Source: Massariosphaeria phaeospora (taxonomy: Eukaryota > Ascomycota > Dothideomycetes > Pleosporales). Taken from it: a stretch of 64,000 nucleotides of DNA. Where the stretch lies: positions 496,001-560,000 of the forward strand of contig JAADJZ010000001.1 in the NCBI GenBank assembly GCA_011032825.1, read 5' to 3'. This document shows positions 22,489-35,250 of the stretch, one piece after another (position 1 is the stretch's first letter; each line of letters starts with the position of its first letter). The notes under the pieces were generated by a model that made no database searches, was not told the DNA's origin, and saw only the letters and a program-made list of their open reading frames with translations. A program made the position numbers and the translations under genes.

Positions 22489-24116
22489 TGGGCGTCGGGA
22501 GTGGAGAGAGCTTGAGGGATGAGGAGGTGGAGGTAAGAGGTAGTGGCAAAGAGAGGGTGTGATTTGTAGTAGGTGACTCGAAAGTAGAGAGGAGGAAGAC
22601 GAGGATTATGAAACATATAAATACTAGACATAGCTTGGATTCCGTTGGAAGAAGCTGGGAACATGCGTTGGTCTGGGAGATGTTGGTCCTACTGTAAGTT
22701 ACAGCACACTTGTGTGTAATTTGGAGCGAAGTCAGTGCGTGGTGCCAGTTTACGTGGATGCTGGGATTATTGGATCCAATTTACGTCGATGCCTGGATCC
22801 GTGAAGCTCGGACTAGACTAGATGGTATGGGCTATTGGCCGTAGGGACGTGTTTTGGTCTGAGGGGCGTTGGTACTGCAGTGCCACGTGAATACCGGATG
22901 TATGGGCAAAATGGTGTGTGGAGGTGTTGGTGCTACAAGACTAGGTATGAGCATAGAGTAGAGGGAAGTCAGTGTGGGGAGGGGGAACTTATTTACATCT
23001 TGGGTGCCTCTGCAGGCAGCCGTGATGCTGAGAGAGTCAATAGTCGACACGGAATTACTCATTTGTTGTGCTGTGGGTAACCTAACGTTAACTGCCGCGT
23101 AAGAGGAATAGATAACTACCTTAGCATAGTTACGTGAATCCCCGATAGTACTTACTTGTATATAGTGTTGTCTTCATGACGGCGTCCAGAAATGATTCGG
23201 GTTCAGTAGAACAGCATGGAACATTTCCTGGTGGATATTTCATAGGGCTGAAGGTACACGGCGCTTGACCTCAGAATGTCGACATAGTGAACATTGGACC
23301 ACACGCGGCTCTTTACATGGATCCTCCTGGCTCCCTGGGTGTGACGGCTTGTGAGGGTCTGGTGACTGTCGAAATCGTGTGCGGCGAGCCTCGGGGCCAA
23401 TCTGAACCCCTCGAGCAACCTTCTTACAACACAGTGTCAGATCCTGTGGGTCATCGGAAAGCAGGCAGCAGTCATCGACTGACAATGTTCTCAGTGTGAG
23501 TCGCCGGTCAGTCGCCGGCTACACCTGAAGCCCCCCTCTGTGATGATGCTCGGCCGGAGTTGCTCACCGTCTGCGTGGCGTTGCAGAGGGCTCAGAACAC
23601 GAGCAACCGCCAACGTCCGGTGAGGGCACTGTAGAGGAGGAGGGGTGAAACGGCATGGCGCAGTGGGGGCGATGCTAGTGCCGTGGCCTTTGCATCTCGC
23701 AGAGAGGCCACACAGCGTGCACTCTGGCGCAGGGCGGCGGCGGCGGCGGCGCGGACACGGCATGGCGACGGGAAACCGTGTTATGAGCGCCGTGGCCTCT
23801 CCAGCGGTGCCGATATATAGGAGAGCGAGTGGCCGTCCGCCCAGCCGGGCCAACGCCCATTGCAAGCCTCTCGCGAGTGTTGAGTGTGGCAGCAATCCGG
23901 TGATGTCGTTGCCCCCAAGACCCGCGGTGACGTCACGAGACTAAAGCTCCCCGTCTAAACTGGGAAGCACCTGGACAGCCTCAGCCAGCGCCTGGTCCCG
24001 CGCCCGCCCAGCTCTGGTTGCGACGTTTGCTATCTATCCATCTCCTGCTGCCCCGCCCGCTCATCCTTATTCCCCTCCGCTCTCACCGCCCCGGCTCTGG
24101 CTCTGGCTCTGGCTCT

Positions 24117-24158
<42 letters not shown>

Positions 24159-24478
24159 GCAGCGCGCGCATCCGCACATCCTCAGACCGGCCTGATCCGC
24201 GCTCGTCACCAATCACAGCCCCCCACTGCGAACGCCCCCGCCTTCCGCCCACTCACCGCGAGCCGCGCCCCAACGACGACTGACTCCCACCGACTGGCTG
24301 TGTAGACGAGCCCGCTCACCCTCGCTGCACCCCCGCCTCTGTTTGTTTGCGACTTGCACACTCTTCGAACCACACACCCCGCGGACATCATAACCAAACA
24401 CCACGCCGCCCGCCGAACCACACCCCGCTGCGACACACTCACTGCCTCGTCTATCGCCCACCTGCCAGCCTGCCCGCC
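22489..24478. other. Intergenic / promoter of DUF3824 gene
   Basis: Two kb without a supported gene. A GGATCC/TTTACGT-type imperfect duplication lies near 22750-22800. A strong microsatellite lies at 24092-24157, about 320 bp before the DUF3824 start. Confidence 0.5.
24092..24157 (+). repeat. (GGCTCT)n(CT)n microsatellite
   Basis: About five GGCTCT hexamers followed by about eighteen CT dinucleotides, in the presumed promoter or 5' leader of the DUF3824 gene. Pyrimidine tracts just before start sites are common in filamentous fungi. Confidence 0.9.
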
Positions 24479-27148
24479 ATGTCGACTGTATATAGGGAGC
24501 GGGAGCGAGAGCGAGACTGGGACACTGCGTCGTCGCATTCCCACGGCGGCCGCAGTTATACCACGGTCAAGCGCTACAAGGTGCCCGACCAGCGCCTGGA
24601 GGAAGACACCTACGAGTCCGAGATGCGCCTCGTCCACCGCAGCCGCGAGCCCGTCGAGGACCGCCGCGAGGTCCGCGAGTACTATGTCGAGCGCGACGAG
24701 GTTCCTGCGCGGGAAGTGCGCGAGGTCAGGGAGTACCACGTCGAGCGCGATGAGCCTCCTGCGCGAGAAGTGCGCGAGTACCGCTACATTGAGCGGGAAG
24801 TAGAGCGCTCCCCATCGCCACCCCACCGCGAGATTCGCGAGTACCGCATCGAACGTGAGGTCGAGCGCTCGCCGTCCCCCGCACCGACTATGAGAGAATA
24901 CCGTTTCGAGCGTGAACGCGAGTATGAGCTGGAGCCCCCCAGAGAAGCCCCCTACGAACTAGAGAGATACTCCAAGTCTACAGAGTACTTTCGCCCTGAA
25001 GCCCCTCCGCCCCCACCGCCCCAACCTATTATTATCCGACAAGAAGCGCCGCAACCGATCATTGTCCAAGAGCCTGCTCGTCAGCAGATCATAGTAAGAC
25101 GTGAAGAGCCGGCATACGAGATCATCGAGCGGTCAGAGGTGGCCGAGAACAGACAGGTAACCCGCCGAGAGCCTCCTCCGCGGGAAGACGAATACTACTA
25201 TGAACGCAAAATCAAGGAAATCGATCGGGGAGGCCGCCGCGACGAAGCCTACTACGACGAGCGTGAACGCCACTACGATAGGGACGCTTACAGCGATGAC
25301 GACGTCGTGTTCATTCACAAAGAGAAAGATACCTGGGGTAGAGACTCAAGCCCTCGCCACCGCCGTCACCTTGCTGAGGGCGTTCTTGGCGGAGTTGCCG
25401 CAGCGCAGGTCCTCAGACACCATCGCAAGCGACAAGGAGAGTCACCCGGCTCCAACATCCGCTCGACGCTTGGCTATGGTGCGCTTGGAGCTGTGAGTGC
25501 TGAAGCTATCAGCCGGTTTAAGAACCGCTCTAGATCTAATTCGAGCGAGCGCGACCAGCGAGACCGACGCGGCCGCAGGCGCCACAGCCGTTCTTCATCG
25601 AGAACGAAGAAACTCGGCACTCTAGCTGCTGTTGCAGGCATTGGAGCGCTTGCCTATGCGGCTGGACGGAAGAACAAAACCAATACTACGGTCATTGAAG
25701 ACCGCCGAAGCAGGTCGCGGAAGAGAAGATCTTCCGTCTCAGCTATTACTGATACTGAGAGGGGTAGGTCCGCGAGCAAACACGCAAATCCCGAGCACCG
25801 CAACCGTCGGATGTCCCAAGTCGGCCTTGCGACTGCTGCAGTGGCTGGTCTAGTTGAGCACAAACGGAACAAGTCCCGTAAACGCGAGGGCAAGCGCAGC
25901 CGCAGCCGTGTCCGCCCGGGTGCCCCCATCGCGGCCGCGGGAGTGGCTGGAGCTGCTGTTGCTGGACTGTATGAGAAGACTAAAGCTAAAAAGGAGGCTA
26001 AAGAGATGTCAAGGTCAAGGTCAAGGTCTAAGTCAAGAACCAGGTCGGTACCCTCCGGCTCCCGGCGGCGTAGCACAACCAGTGACACTGCCCTTGTAGA
26101 GTACGGTGGTGAGCCTATTTATACTGACCCTGCTACCACCAGTCATAGCCGCCGGTCTCGTGACTACGACGAACCAGCGGACTATAGACGCAGGCGTCAT
26201 GGTTCCTCATCCTCCTCAGACGACAGGCCTCGCCGATCGAACCGGAGCCAGAGTCGGAGTAAGAGCCGCACTCGGAAGGCAGCAGAGACGGCAGCAGTCG
26301 CAGGCGTTGCAGGTCTAGCTGCTCATGAGGCAACCAAGCGGCGAGATCGAAAGAAGGCTGAAAAGGACCGACACAGTGAGTCTCTTCGTTGAGCAAAACG
26401 TTACCAGTTGCTGATTCTAGCAGGACATGACGACTCAGCCTACTCCACCGGCAGCTACAGTCCTCCCCCAACAACTGCTGCCAGTACAGACACACGATAC
26501 TTCCCTGAAAGCAACTACTTCCCGCCGCCCCCAACAGCGCCCGTAGAGCCCTCATACCCTCCCTACGCCCAATACAACCCCGCAGACTACCCCCCACAAG
26601 GCAATCTCCCCCCTACTGGATACACCCCACCTCCTACCGACCCAGCCCCCGGCAATCCCTATGGCAGATATCGAGGCCCGGATGAACATGTGAGTGCTCC
26701 ATCTGAACCCGAGCACATTCCTCGCGGTGGGTCTAGGCTTTCGCCTACCCATGAAGTATAGCATGGCTAATGTGCTTTTATAGGCCGCGTAAACAGCCCC
26801 GTAGCCCCCGAACCCATCCAACCCCCTGCCGCCAAATCTGTCCAGTTCAATCTCAACCCGCAGGCTCAATCACCCGAGCGCTCGCGCTCTCCTAAAAGTC
26901 TAAGGGACAGCGACAGAGATGATAGAGATGAGAGGGACGACAGGGGTCGGGATCGGAGTAAATCTCATCGCGGTGGTGGTGGCGACAGCAAGCGCAGCCG
27001 CAGTCGCAGCCGCGATGAATCTCCTGATTCCATCTCCTCAGATACCACCATCGAGCTGCCGCCCCGCTTTGACGAGCAGGGGCGGTGCAGGCCGGACGAC
27101 CCGTTGGCGGACAAGCTGGAGAGCGTTCTGGCGGGCTTGTTCCGGTAG
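24479..27148 (+). CDS. Arg-rich DUF3824 protein
   Basis: Three exons: 24479..26375, 26421..26726 and 26784..27148; about 855 residues. I used the ATG giving MSTVYRERERERDWD; the upstream extension of the frame reads as leader. The N-terminal 250 residues carry a degenerate repeat of REVREY..ERDE and REYR.IEREVERSPSP units. Pro-rich segments (APPPPPPQP) follow, then Arg/Ser tracts alternating with Gly/Ala-rich hydrophobic segments (TLAAVAGIGALAYAAG, IAAAGVAGAAVAGLYEKTK, AAVAGVAGLAAHEATK). The alternation of RS tracts with glycine-zipper-like segments is the hallmark of fungal DUF3824 proteins. The last exon adds FDEQGRCRPDDPLADKLE near the stop. Function is unknown; the zipper segments suggest membrane contact or self-association. 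The first acceptor is a TAG/CAG tandem (26420 or 26423). Confidence 0.82.
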
Positions 27149-28578
27149 CAGTGAATCTTCTACATTTTTTTAGTACTGCGTGTTTGCCCTTGGCCCCTTT
27201 GCCTTCTTTTGCTTTATGATGATGGTGGTCGTGTATTAGCCGGCAACATACACTTAACTTTTCCTTTCTTCTTCTTCTTCGGCGGTCGGACAGACAGTCA
27301 GGCTTGGAAGCTTTATATCAGGTCTAGAACGTGGGCTCTTTTGATCTACTCTTTTCTTTACCTTGTTCTTTTTCTTCGAGTTTCTCCCGTATATCAAACC
27401 CCTGTCCCCCCCTTTAACGGCCTGGTCTTTGTTCTGCTTGGAGTCCGTCCTGCAGGTCTCTTCTTTTTTTTGGCCTTTGCTCCAGAGTCGTGATGCTTGA
27501 TGCTGGTTTGCGGGGCGCGGGATGGCTGGATAGATGGATGCATTGCAGAATCTGATCTTGCCGTGTGCACGGTTTATATGGATGGATGGATGGATGCATG
27601 ATGATTATACGAGAATGTATATGTGTATGTGAACGTGAGTGTGAATGTGGACGTGGATGTGGATGTGGATTGCTGGTCCAAGTGGACCCTATGCTGTGCT
27701 ATGTACCGGAATGCATGTGTATACGTATGCAGATATAAGTAAGATAGATTGTCAGCTCAGCTCGGTCGTGAGTCCCACCATAACACGCCCCGCCCCAACA
27801 CACACTACTAAGACGGGACTGGGTCAGCGCACTTCAGTTCAGTTCAATGCAGAAGTACCCATCTGCCTGGTTTGGGTTTGCTTCGTTGCGTACGTACGCA
27901 CACAGCGCACAACAGAACAGCACAAGACTCAAGTACAAAAGTCCAAGTTATAGGCATTTTAACCTGGATGGCACTGAACTGTGGAGTAAAAGGACTTGCA
28001 GTGTTGCTATATGCATGGTAATAGGTATGGCAAGGTAGGTCACCTACTGCTTGCTCCGAGGAGAGTGGTCTAGCTGGTATGGTATTTCACGGGGGTCTAC
28101 CTACGTAGGCTGATATCGATATCGGGCATGCAGCGTTGTTGGAAATTGGTACTGGTGAGGTAAATATAGATTTATATGTTTGGAAGGATTGGATAGAAAC
28201 GAGTGGGTTGCGTGTTGTAGGGGGGTGTGTAGGGGTATATTTATATATATGTGTATTTGAATATGACTAAATGGAATCAAGTTAAACTCAACGCAACTCA
28301 ACTCAACCCGTTCACGCATGCAACGTAATGGAGCAGTAACAACGTTGCTTAAGAGCAAAGAAAACTGAATCCCAACGACCTGCGGGGAAATGGTGTTAAA
28401 GAGTTGAAATTTCGTGCAACTGCCGTATTTATATGTATATGTGTATCCAAAGACAAGACGAAACGACGACGTACCTTGCATGCATCTTTCCGAGTTAACA
28501 GTCGACTAAATCCCTCTTGCTCCATAACCCGCCAATCCACTACCTGCCTCAGGCTCCCTCCATCCTGTCTTAAACCAT
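27149..28578. other. Intergenic, convergent 3' ends
   Basis: Between the DUF3824 gene (+) and the P450 gene (-). Holds a TGGATGGA microsatellite near 27580-27600, a GTGGATGTGGAT run near 27640-27670 and T-rich patches. No gene seen. Confidence 0.5.
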
Positions 28579-30713
28579 TCATTCAAACACAAACCGCTCC
28601 TCCCCCCTCCTCACCAATCGAATCGGAATCGTGGCCCCCCTCAACTGCAGCGTAATCACACTGCCCATCTCCTGCCTGAGCAAGCGGTCCGCGCGGTCCA
28701 CAGCCTTCTGCCACACGGCCTTTCGCTCCGGCCCGCCCCTCGGCATGCGCTCGACTTCGGCGTCGCTCGCAAACTCGTCGACGGCCAGCTCGACGCTGTA
28801 TTGCGAGAAGATGACGGCTAGCACGGCCAGGATCTCGACTTGGGCGAAGCGCCGCCCGATGCACGACCGGTAGCCGTCGCTGAAGGGGATGTACGACCCC
28901 TTGACGGGCTTGAACAGGTGCGCGGATGTGTCTTCGCCCGAGGGGCCGCGCAGGTCTTCGTCGTCGTATTGGAGGTCGACGAATGGGGTCGTGGGGGCGG
29001 CGTCGATGAGCCAGCGCTCGGGCCGGAAGCGGTCGACGTCGGGGTGAGCGGTCGAGGTAGAGGTCGTTTCGCTGTCGGGTGAGGGGGCGGGCCAGTATTT
29101 GGGATTGCGGTGGACCGCGGAGCTTAGGTGGATGCTGATGCCGCCGGGCAGCGTGTACTGCTGGCCGTTCATGGTGAAGGGCTGGGGCCGGCCGGGTTCG
29201 GTGCGTTTGGGGATGTTGACGATGGGCTGGAGGAGGCGGAGGGTCTCGTTCATGACGGCGGCAGGCATGCCGTTGAAGAGCTTCATGAAGTCTTCCTCGT
29301 AGGTCCAGTCTGCGATGGGTCGGCTTTGCATTCTCCGGTCGATGTCGTCTTGAAGCGCCTTTTGGGAATGCCAATCCATGGCCAGGAAAACGAGTGAGAA
29401 ATGCAGCGCGTTTGCTGTCGTTTCGTGCCCTGCTAGCATGATAACGAAGGCGTTGCCCATGAGATCGCTCTTTTGGAAATCCGATTGCTTCTTGTTGTCT
29501 AGAATGCCACTGCCGCGGATCAGGGCACCGAATAAGTCCATGCCGGACGAGCTCTGGCCGGAGGCAACTTGGTTCTTCTTCCTGTCGTAGATTTCTTCCA
29601 TGTACTTGCCCCATTCTAACACTGCTATACCGGCTGTTTGGTGTGCCTTGAAGGGCGACTTCACTGATACACAGTCAATATCCATAACAGCATAGGAAAA
29701 TACTGAGTTAATGTGGATGGAGGATTTTGGGTAATGCTTGACAAGACTTTACTGGAATAAGAACCCAACGTTAAGGGATATGAATATATACTCACTCAAG
29801 TACTTCGCCGGTGCGATTTGAGTCCATATAATGTTATGTAGGAGCTCACTCAACGCTTCTCGGTAGTTCATTTTGTGACCAGGAGGTACCTGCGAACCCA
29901 CGAATAAGGAGTCTTCTGTATCGACTTCATCCTGAGAGTGGGCGTGCTCTTCATGTGGCCATAATACGCGAATATCAAAACCGGCACGGCTAATCACATA
30001 AAGCGCGAATCGCATGGTGTCCTTCGACGGGTCAGTAACTGTCTTGTTCCCGCTACCATCGAGCCCTGTCCATAGAGTCAAGAGTGACTGTGCGTGATGC
30101 ACTGCTTCCACGAAAACCAGCTCATTGTTCCTCTCCCCAAAACTAGGCCCCGTCAGCTTTCGATGCTTACGCCATTCTGGGCCTTCAGACGAGACGAGGT
30201 TCTTCCCGTAAATGTCGAGCGACGCATAGAGCTCAAGCGGCTTTGGGAAATCATTTCGACGCGTAGTGATCTGTGTAATGACCTCCGCGTCGGCAATGTG
30301 AGCGTGAACGTGGAAGGGCGATACGACAAGGAAGACGTCATTGCCCATTATCTCAAACGGCTTATGGCCGACTCGATAGGCCCATTCTGGGTCTAAGATG
30401 CTGCCAACCACCATTAACGCTGACATAATACTGGATGGAGTACAACCTACTCTAACCACACATCTCTACAGAAGGGTGGCAATTTACGCAAAAGCGGCAA
30501 CCACAATGAATACGTCATTATCGATGGAAGGGTATAGACGTTCCATGGTACGACTATGATCGGGAGCCCTGAGCTTCTTGCAGAAGCGAGATTACGTGTA
30601 AGAGCACGATATCTGACAAACACGTTGTACAGGACGATGAGGGCGACAGTGCTGAGGACTAGTTGAACGGCCATGATGCCCGCTTGTTGCTCAGACCAGC
30701 AGACACTAGACAA
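28579..30713 (-). CDS. Cytochrome P450 monooxygenase
   Basis: Haem-thiolate monooxygenase; substrate unknown. Three exons: 30713..30457, 30400..29796 and 29663..28579, with introns 30456..30401 and 29795..29664, giving about 648 residues (or 635 from a second ATG at 30674). This is longer than the usual 500-560. An N-terminal membrane anchor (AVQLVLSTVALIVLYNVFV) puts it on the ER facing the cytosol. Hallmarks in order: WRKHRKLTGPSF in the C-helix; LAGHETTAN, the I-helix oxygen-activation motif; NETLRLLQP, the ExxR motif; FRPERWL; and FSDGYRSCIGRRFA with the haem-ligand Cys. Splicing intron 2 gives PAKYLMKSPFKAHQ, the expected order, which chose it over a nearer acceptor that leads to a stop. 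No backbone biosynthetic enzyme sits next to it, so a secondary-metabolite cluster is not supported. Confidence 0.92.
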
Positions 30714-33700
30714 CGTGTTTGGTGCAAGGAAACACGACCAGAGGAGGCGCTGGAGCTAAAAAAAATAACGGCGACGAAGAGAGGTTCTTGGGCACACAAA
30801 GGTGGTGATGGGAGTGGAGGGATGACGTTGTACGAAGCTGAGGTCGGTGCCCCAAGTTGGAAAAGGTTTTGCCGGGCGCACCGAACGGCGCAGCAGAATA
30901 CCTATTAGCGAGCGACCTTGCACGAGATAATTGAAAACTGTCGTTCTTAGTGATACTCTCTCAATCTCGTCTGGAAATAGCTTCTGCGACGGTTGACGTG
31001 AGAAATATATCGGTTCGAAGAATCCCGGGTAGCTGATTGGAGATGGCTGGTTGGGGGCTACTACCCTGGAAACACCACCAGAGCGAGGATTGCAAGAAGG
31101 AGCAATTCAGTCCTCCGTACTCCGTACAATGAATGATATGGCCCCCGTTGTGCTATGTACAAACATGTCCTGGTGCACCTATGAGATATGGCATTTGGTC
31201 TTCAATTTCACGAAGCGAGAGCTCACCTAGTTGAAGAAGGTGCGTCCCCACCTTACACGGAGTGTCAGCGCCTATACTCCGTGCTAACCTCATCATCCAC
31301 TCTATCCTCGCCAAACGCCAGCGAGAGTTCGCAATGCTGTCGTGCCTCTCGATCCTGTTCAGACTGAATGCAAGACGAAGTGAGGTCCAAACGAAACCGA
31401 GTGGTTATGCCTGATCTGGCCTAGCCTAGCGAGTACGAAAGCGGCGGTCTCTGTACAGAGCACCCTCTGTACACCCTGAGTCGCCACACGACCAACGGCG
31501 CTGTTACTCAAGAAAGTTTATGTTTCTCAGCGGACCTGTCACTTTTCTCCGATCCAACAGCCTTACATTACGAGTCCGGTATGGGGCATCGGAACCGGAC
31601 CCGTAGCCAAATGTAACACAACACGGCTTCCGCATCGCCGCTGTACAACCAGGAGCGAAAAGCAACACTCCAACTCAACAGCGAAGAGGAGACGGAGCGC
31701 GAAGAGGGCACAGATGAAATGTGATGAGAAGGTTTGAGGGTTGCATCTGTGAGGCGTGAGCGAGCATGTCCGCACCTCGGCCTGCCGTGCCCACCACCCA
31801 CACAAAAGGCACAACGAAGGCATGTTGACAGAGGAGACGAGTCAGAAGACTCGCCATCTGGTCCTTCTTCCTACGGGGACGGCAGTTCGGAGCTTTCGCT
31901 AGACCTAGTTGCACTCGTACTCGAGCGTCGCAGAATGAGTCGATGATAGCAGAGCACTAGACAGCCTCGTCTTACTTATGTCTTCTGAATGATCAACTGA
32001 CAAGCAGCAGCCTCATCAGGTCGGTCCGACCTTGGACGTTGAACGCTCCACGCCCCTGCTGCTGCACGATTGCGCTGCTGCCGTTTGTCGTCTCAAGAGT
32101 CGCTGGCTGTCTGAGCGCTGGCTCGTTTCGGAACTTGGTTGAACCTTATCTAGTGGCCCATCTCAGCCGGCGCCTCTGCCTCGTGGCGGGCCTTTCATCC
32201 ACGTGGGCCGACGTTTATCGTGAAGCAAACCAGGGGCAGGGTGCCAATGCAACATCTCCCTGCCTAGGTACCAGGAGAGAGTTCACAATTCACTCTTGGC
32301 CCGGCCTCACCGCATCACTGCGTGATGAACGAGAAGCAAGGCGAGGTCGGCTGGTTATTTGACTACGGCTTAATGAGGCCCTCTCATACCGCATGTGCCC
32401 TAGTCCCACCACTTGTTACTCTTTCAGTAACATTCCCAAGCGCAGCTGACCACGCTGGTCGGCATCTGGCCCTATCTGCGCCGTGCAGGAACTGCGAGGG
32501 CGATAATCATGCCATTTCGGAGTCGTTATGCGGATCTGGGCTGGGGTTCAAAGCCATCCTGGTTATCTGCATTATCGCATGCATCGAGCGTTGCACGCGA
32601 GTCTGGAGTTACTGGGAACAGCGCTGTACGGCCATCATGACTTAGACAACGGACGGACCGCCACTTTCTTGACTCGGCCGTGTAGACTTGACGACATCCA
32701 GCTGTCTCAACCTGACGTGCTTAAACGAAGAGTGGACTGATCCTCGCGAAGCCAGGATTCTAGTTTGGAAGATTCGGCGGCTTTCCGGGGGGCCATCCCA
32801 GACTGACACTGTACGGGGAGGATGTTGGATCACAGCTGGCCTCATATAGGTAGCGAGCGTCGTTATACAGACGAGGCCGGGCTAGGGCTGGCTGCCCAAT
32901 ACCGCTGATCTTGGGCAGCGGATTACCGTATCGCACAGTCTCCAGTCAGCCGAGGGCGTGACGGTGACAGTGCTCACTGCTTGCTGTTATCACGCGGCGA
33001 GAGGTACCAGGAGTGGATCCTGAATGGCCTCATTTCAAACAGCGGCGCAGATGGAGGGCAATAGCGTGCCGCCGGGGTTTGCTCAAGGGTCGTCAACGAT
33101 GGCACGAGGAGCGGACGACGCATGGTGAGGAGCTGTTGCTGTTGCAGGCAGGCCGCCCCTCGTGATGCATCACTGCGTTGCTTCGACGATGGCTTCTCGA
33201 AGGGGCATGGGTGTGCGACCAGCAGCGCAGAGTCTCCACAATCCACTCTCCACGGTCCAGCCGGTGCGTTCGAGTTTCAAGATATTCCCGCGGCAGGCCT
33301 CGCAGCGCCCAGCCGTGCTTCGGCCGACCTCATCTCGCGCAATTGGCTGGACGAGTGGGCAGCGCTGGGAATTATCCGACGGTCGACCAGGTGCGCGATA
33401 TGTGCTTCAGTTGCTCACACTCTGCCTAGGTGCTGATGCGGTCGGTCGAGAAGGGTAAATAAGCAGCAGCCGCAGCGGAGAAGCGCGCAGAGTCGGACGA
33501 CGCTGACATTATGATTGTGTGCGCTCAGCGTGACTGGCGACGGCCGGCATGGTGTTGCACACCTGCACTGGCCCGGATTGGCAGGTCACGTTACCCAGCC
33601 GGGGCCGCAACCCACTCCGCGAAAGGGACTGCCGGGTGCAAGCAGCGACAAACAGCGCGCGCCGTTGGCACTGGATAGACAACTGGACAGCAGCACACAG

Positions 33701-35250
33701 CGTGCCGTCGTCGGATGCGCGCGAGTGCCAGTACCTAGTTATTAGGAGCGGTTTCGGGAAGAGAAGATTGGAGGTGCCTCACAGGGCGGGCGGGCGGCGG
33801 GCTCCAATGCTGCGGGGACTCCACTCCTGTCTGGCTGCCAGTGTGCAGAGGATAACCTACTGCGTGTACGCTCCCTGTGGTTTTCACACGGCACACCCAC
33901 GGGCGACGAGGAGCGACAGCACAGAATTACGGTAGGTAGGTACTGTGGTGTGGTGTGGTAGCAGGTGCACGGCGGCAGCGTGCGTCGGATGGTGGATGGT
34001 GCTGCGGCGCAGTCTGGCCGCTCGCTGCCGGCAGAGGGTAGTCCGCACGGCGCGCGACGGGGGCCTCGCGGTTTTCCAGGGCACCGGGACTGGGACTGGG
34101 ACTGGGACTGGGTTTGGTGGATGGCTGGCTTTGGCCCGCAGCAGCAAAAGGGCGTCGGGCGTCGGGCGTCTGGCGTCTGGCGTCTGGCGGGCTTGCCTGG
34201 CGCTGTCTGGCTGCAGTGCGGCACCGGGGGCCACCCAAGCAGCGCCCAAGCCGAAGCGACACCACCACTGACCACTGACCACTGAGTCGCGGCGGCCGCC
34301 CTACTCGCCCTGGCCGCCCGCCTGCGAGTCTGCGTCTGCGAGTCTGCTCGGCCCAGTGCTCCAGCTGCGAGTCTCGCTGCCGGCCGCCGTGCGCGCTGTG
34401 CGCCTTGTTCTCCACACGGCGGCGGCGAGCGCCCGCCGCGCCCAGCTATCCAGTATCAACACAACAACTTGCCATCCCCATCCCCCCCATCGTCCATCCG
34501 CCCCTCCCCGCCGAGCAGGGCCTCTCGCCGACAAGAGCCCACGCCGCGCCCCATCCTGCCGTCTCGTCCTGCCGCTGTTTGGCTGCGCCGCCCGCTGATT
34601 CGCCTGGCCGCCGCCGTCGTCGTCGTCGCCCCGGCCCTCTCGTTCGTAGGCTCCGAGCACGGCCCCGGCGTCGACAGCGCCACGCCTGCTGCCGGCCACC
34701 TTGGGCCTGATCTCTCTCGCTCTGGTGAGAGCGCCGTGAGCAAAACGTCGACGCATAGACTCGCCCGTCTCAGAACGTCCGCGCTCGCTAGCACCGCGAT
34801 CTGCCTGGCTCTGCGGCCTCTGGAGTCTTGCCCGCTTCCAGCACGGTCTCCGGCTCCATGGTAAGCTCGCGCTCGCGGCTGGGACCTCCTCGCTCGCCTT
34901 GACAGCTCCCGCAGCTCTGCATCCCGCAGCTGTCTGCCCTACCGAACCTTCCCAGAGTCCCGCTGCTGCTGCCCTCTGCTGCCACGCTTGTCAAACTCTT
35001 CCTCCCCCCAGTGATGACGCGGATTGGCCCGCAGCGCTCCTCCGCCCACGCCCACCGCTGACGTACTGGTGAATTGCGTTTGTCTGTCCTGCTGCCCTCT
35101 GCGCTGCCGAGGCCGCCCCCCTCACTACTCATCCCCCCAACGACCGGTGCTGTCCTGGGCAAGCCGTTTGGACCCGCGACCACTCCGTAGTAATATAGCT
35201 CCAGTGCATATCGCAGCCGCATGGCCTGAGCGGCTCGCTCCGATATAAGC
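30714..35250. other. Long intergenic region upstream of regulator gene
   Basis: 4.5 kb between divergent genes (P450 on -, Zn2Cys6 factor on +). It holds CTCCGTA motifs at 31114-31128 and 31274-31281, a GGGACT tandem near 34086-34116, a CGTCGGG/CGTCTGG tandem near 34152-34190 and a CCACTGA triplet near 34263-34284. G+C rises strongly after 33,000 and several long frames overlap on both strands, none with a recognisable domain. A long 5' leader for the regulator is likely. Confidence 0.5.
34086..34190. repeat. Short GC-rich tandem repeats
   Basis: A GGGACT hexamer repeated about four times is followed, after a short gap, by a 7-bp GCGTCTG/GCGTCGG unit repeated five to six times. Confidence 0.8.

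Noticed and set aside
28583..29614. 343-codon open frame inside the P450 gene, different frame on the same strand
   Set aside because: Shadow of a G+C-rich exon. The overlapping frame carries all the P450 motifs; this one is Arg/His/Pro-rich with none.
31008..31028. GGTTCGAA.AATCC resembling a tRNA B box
   Set aside because: Spacing inside the box is wrong and no A box or acceptor stem pairs upstream. No tRNA gene could be supported anywhere in the window.
34301..34756. 151-codon minus-strand frame and overlapping plus-strand frames upstream of the regulator
   Set aside because: High G+C keeps several frames open at once. The peptides are Arg/Ala/Gly-rich and lack structure.
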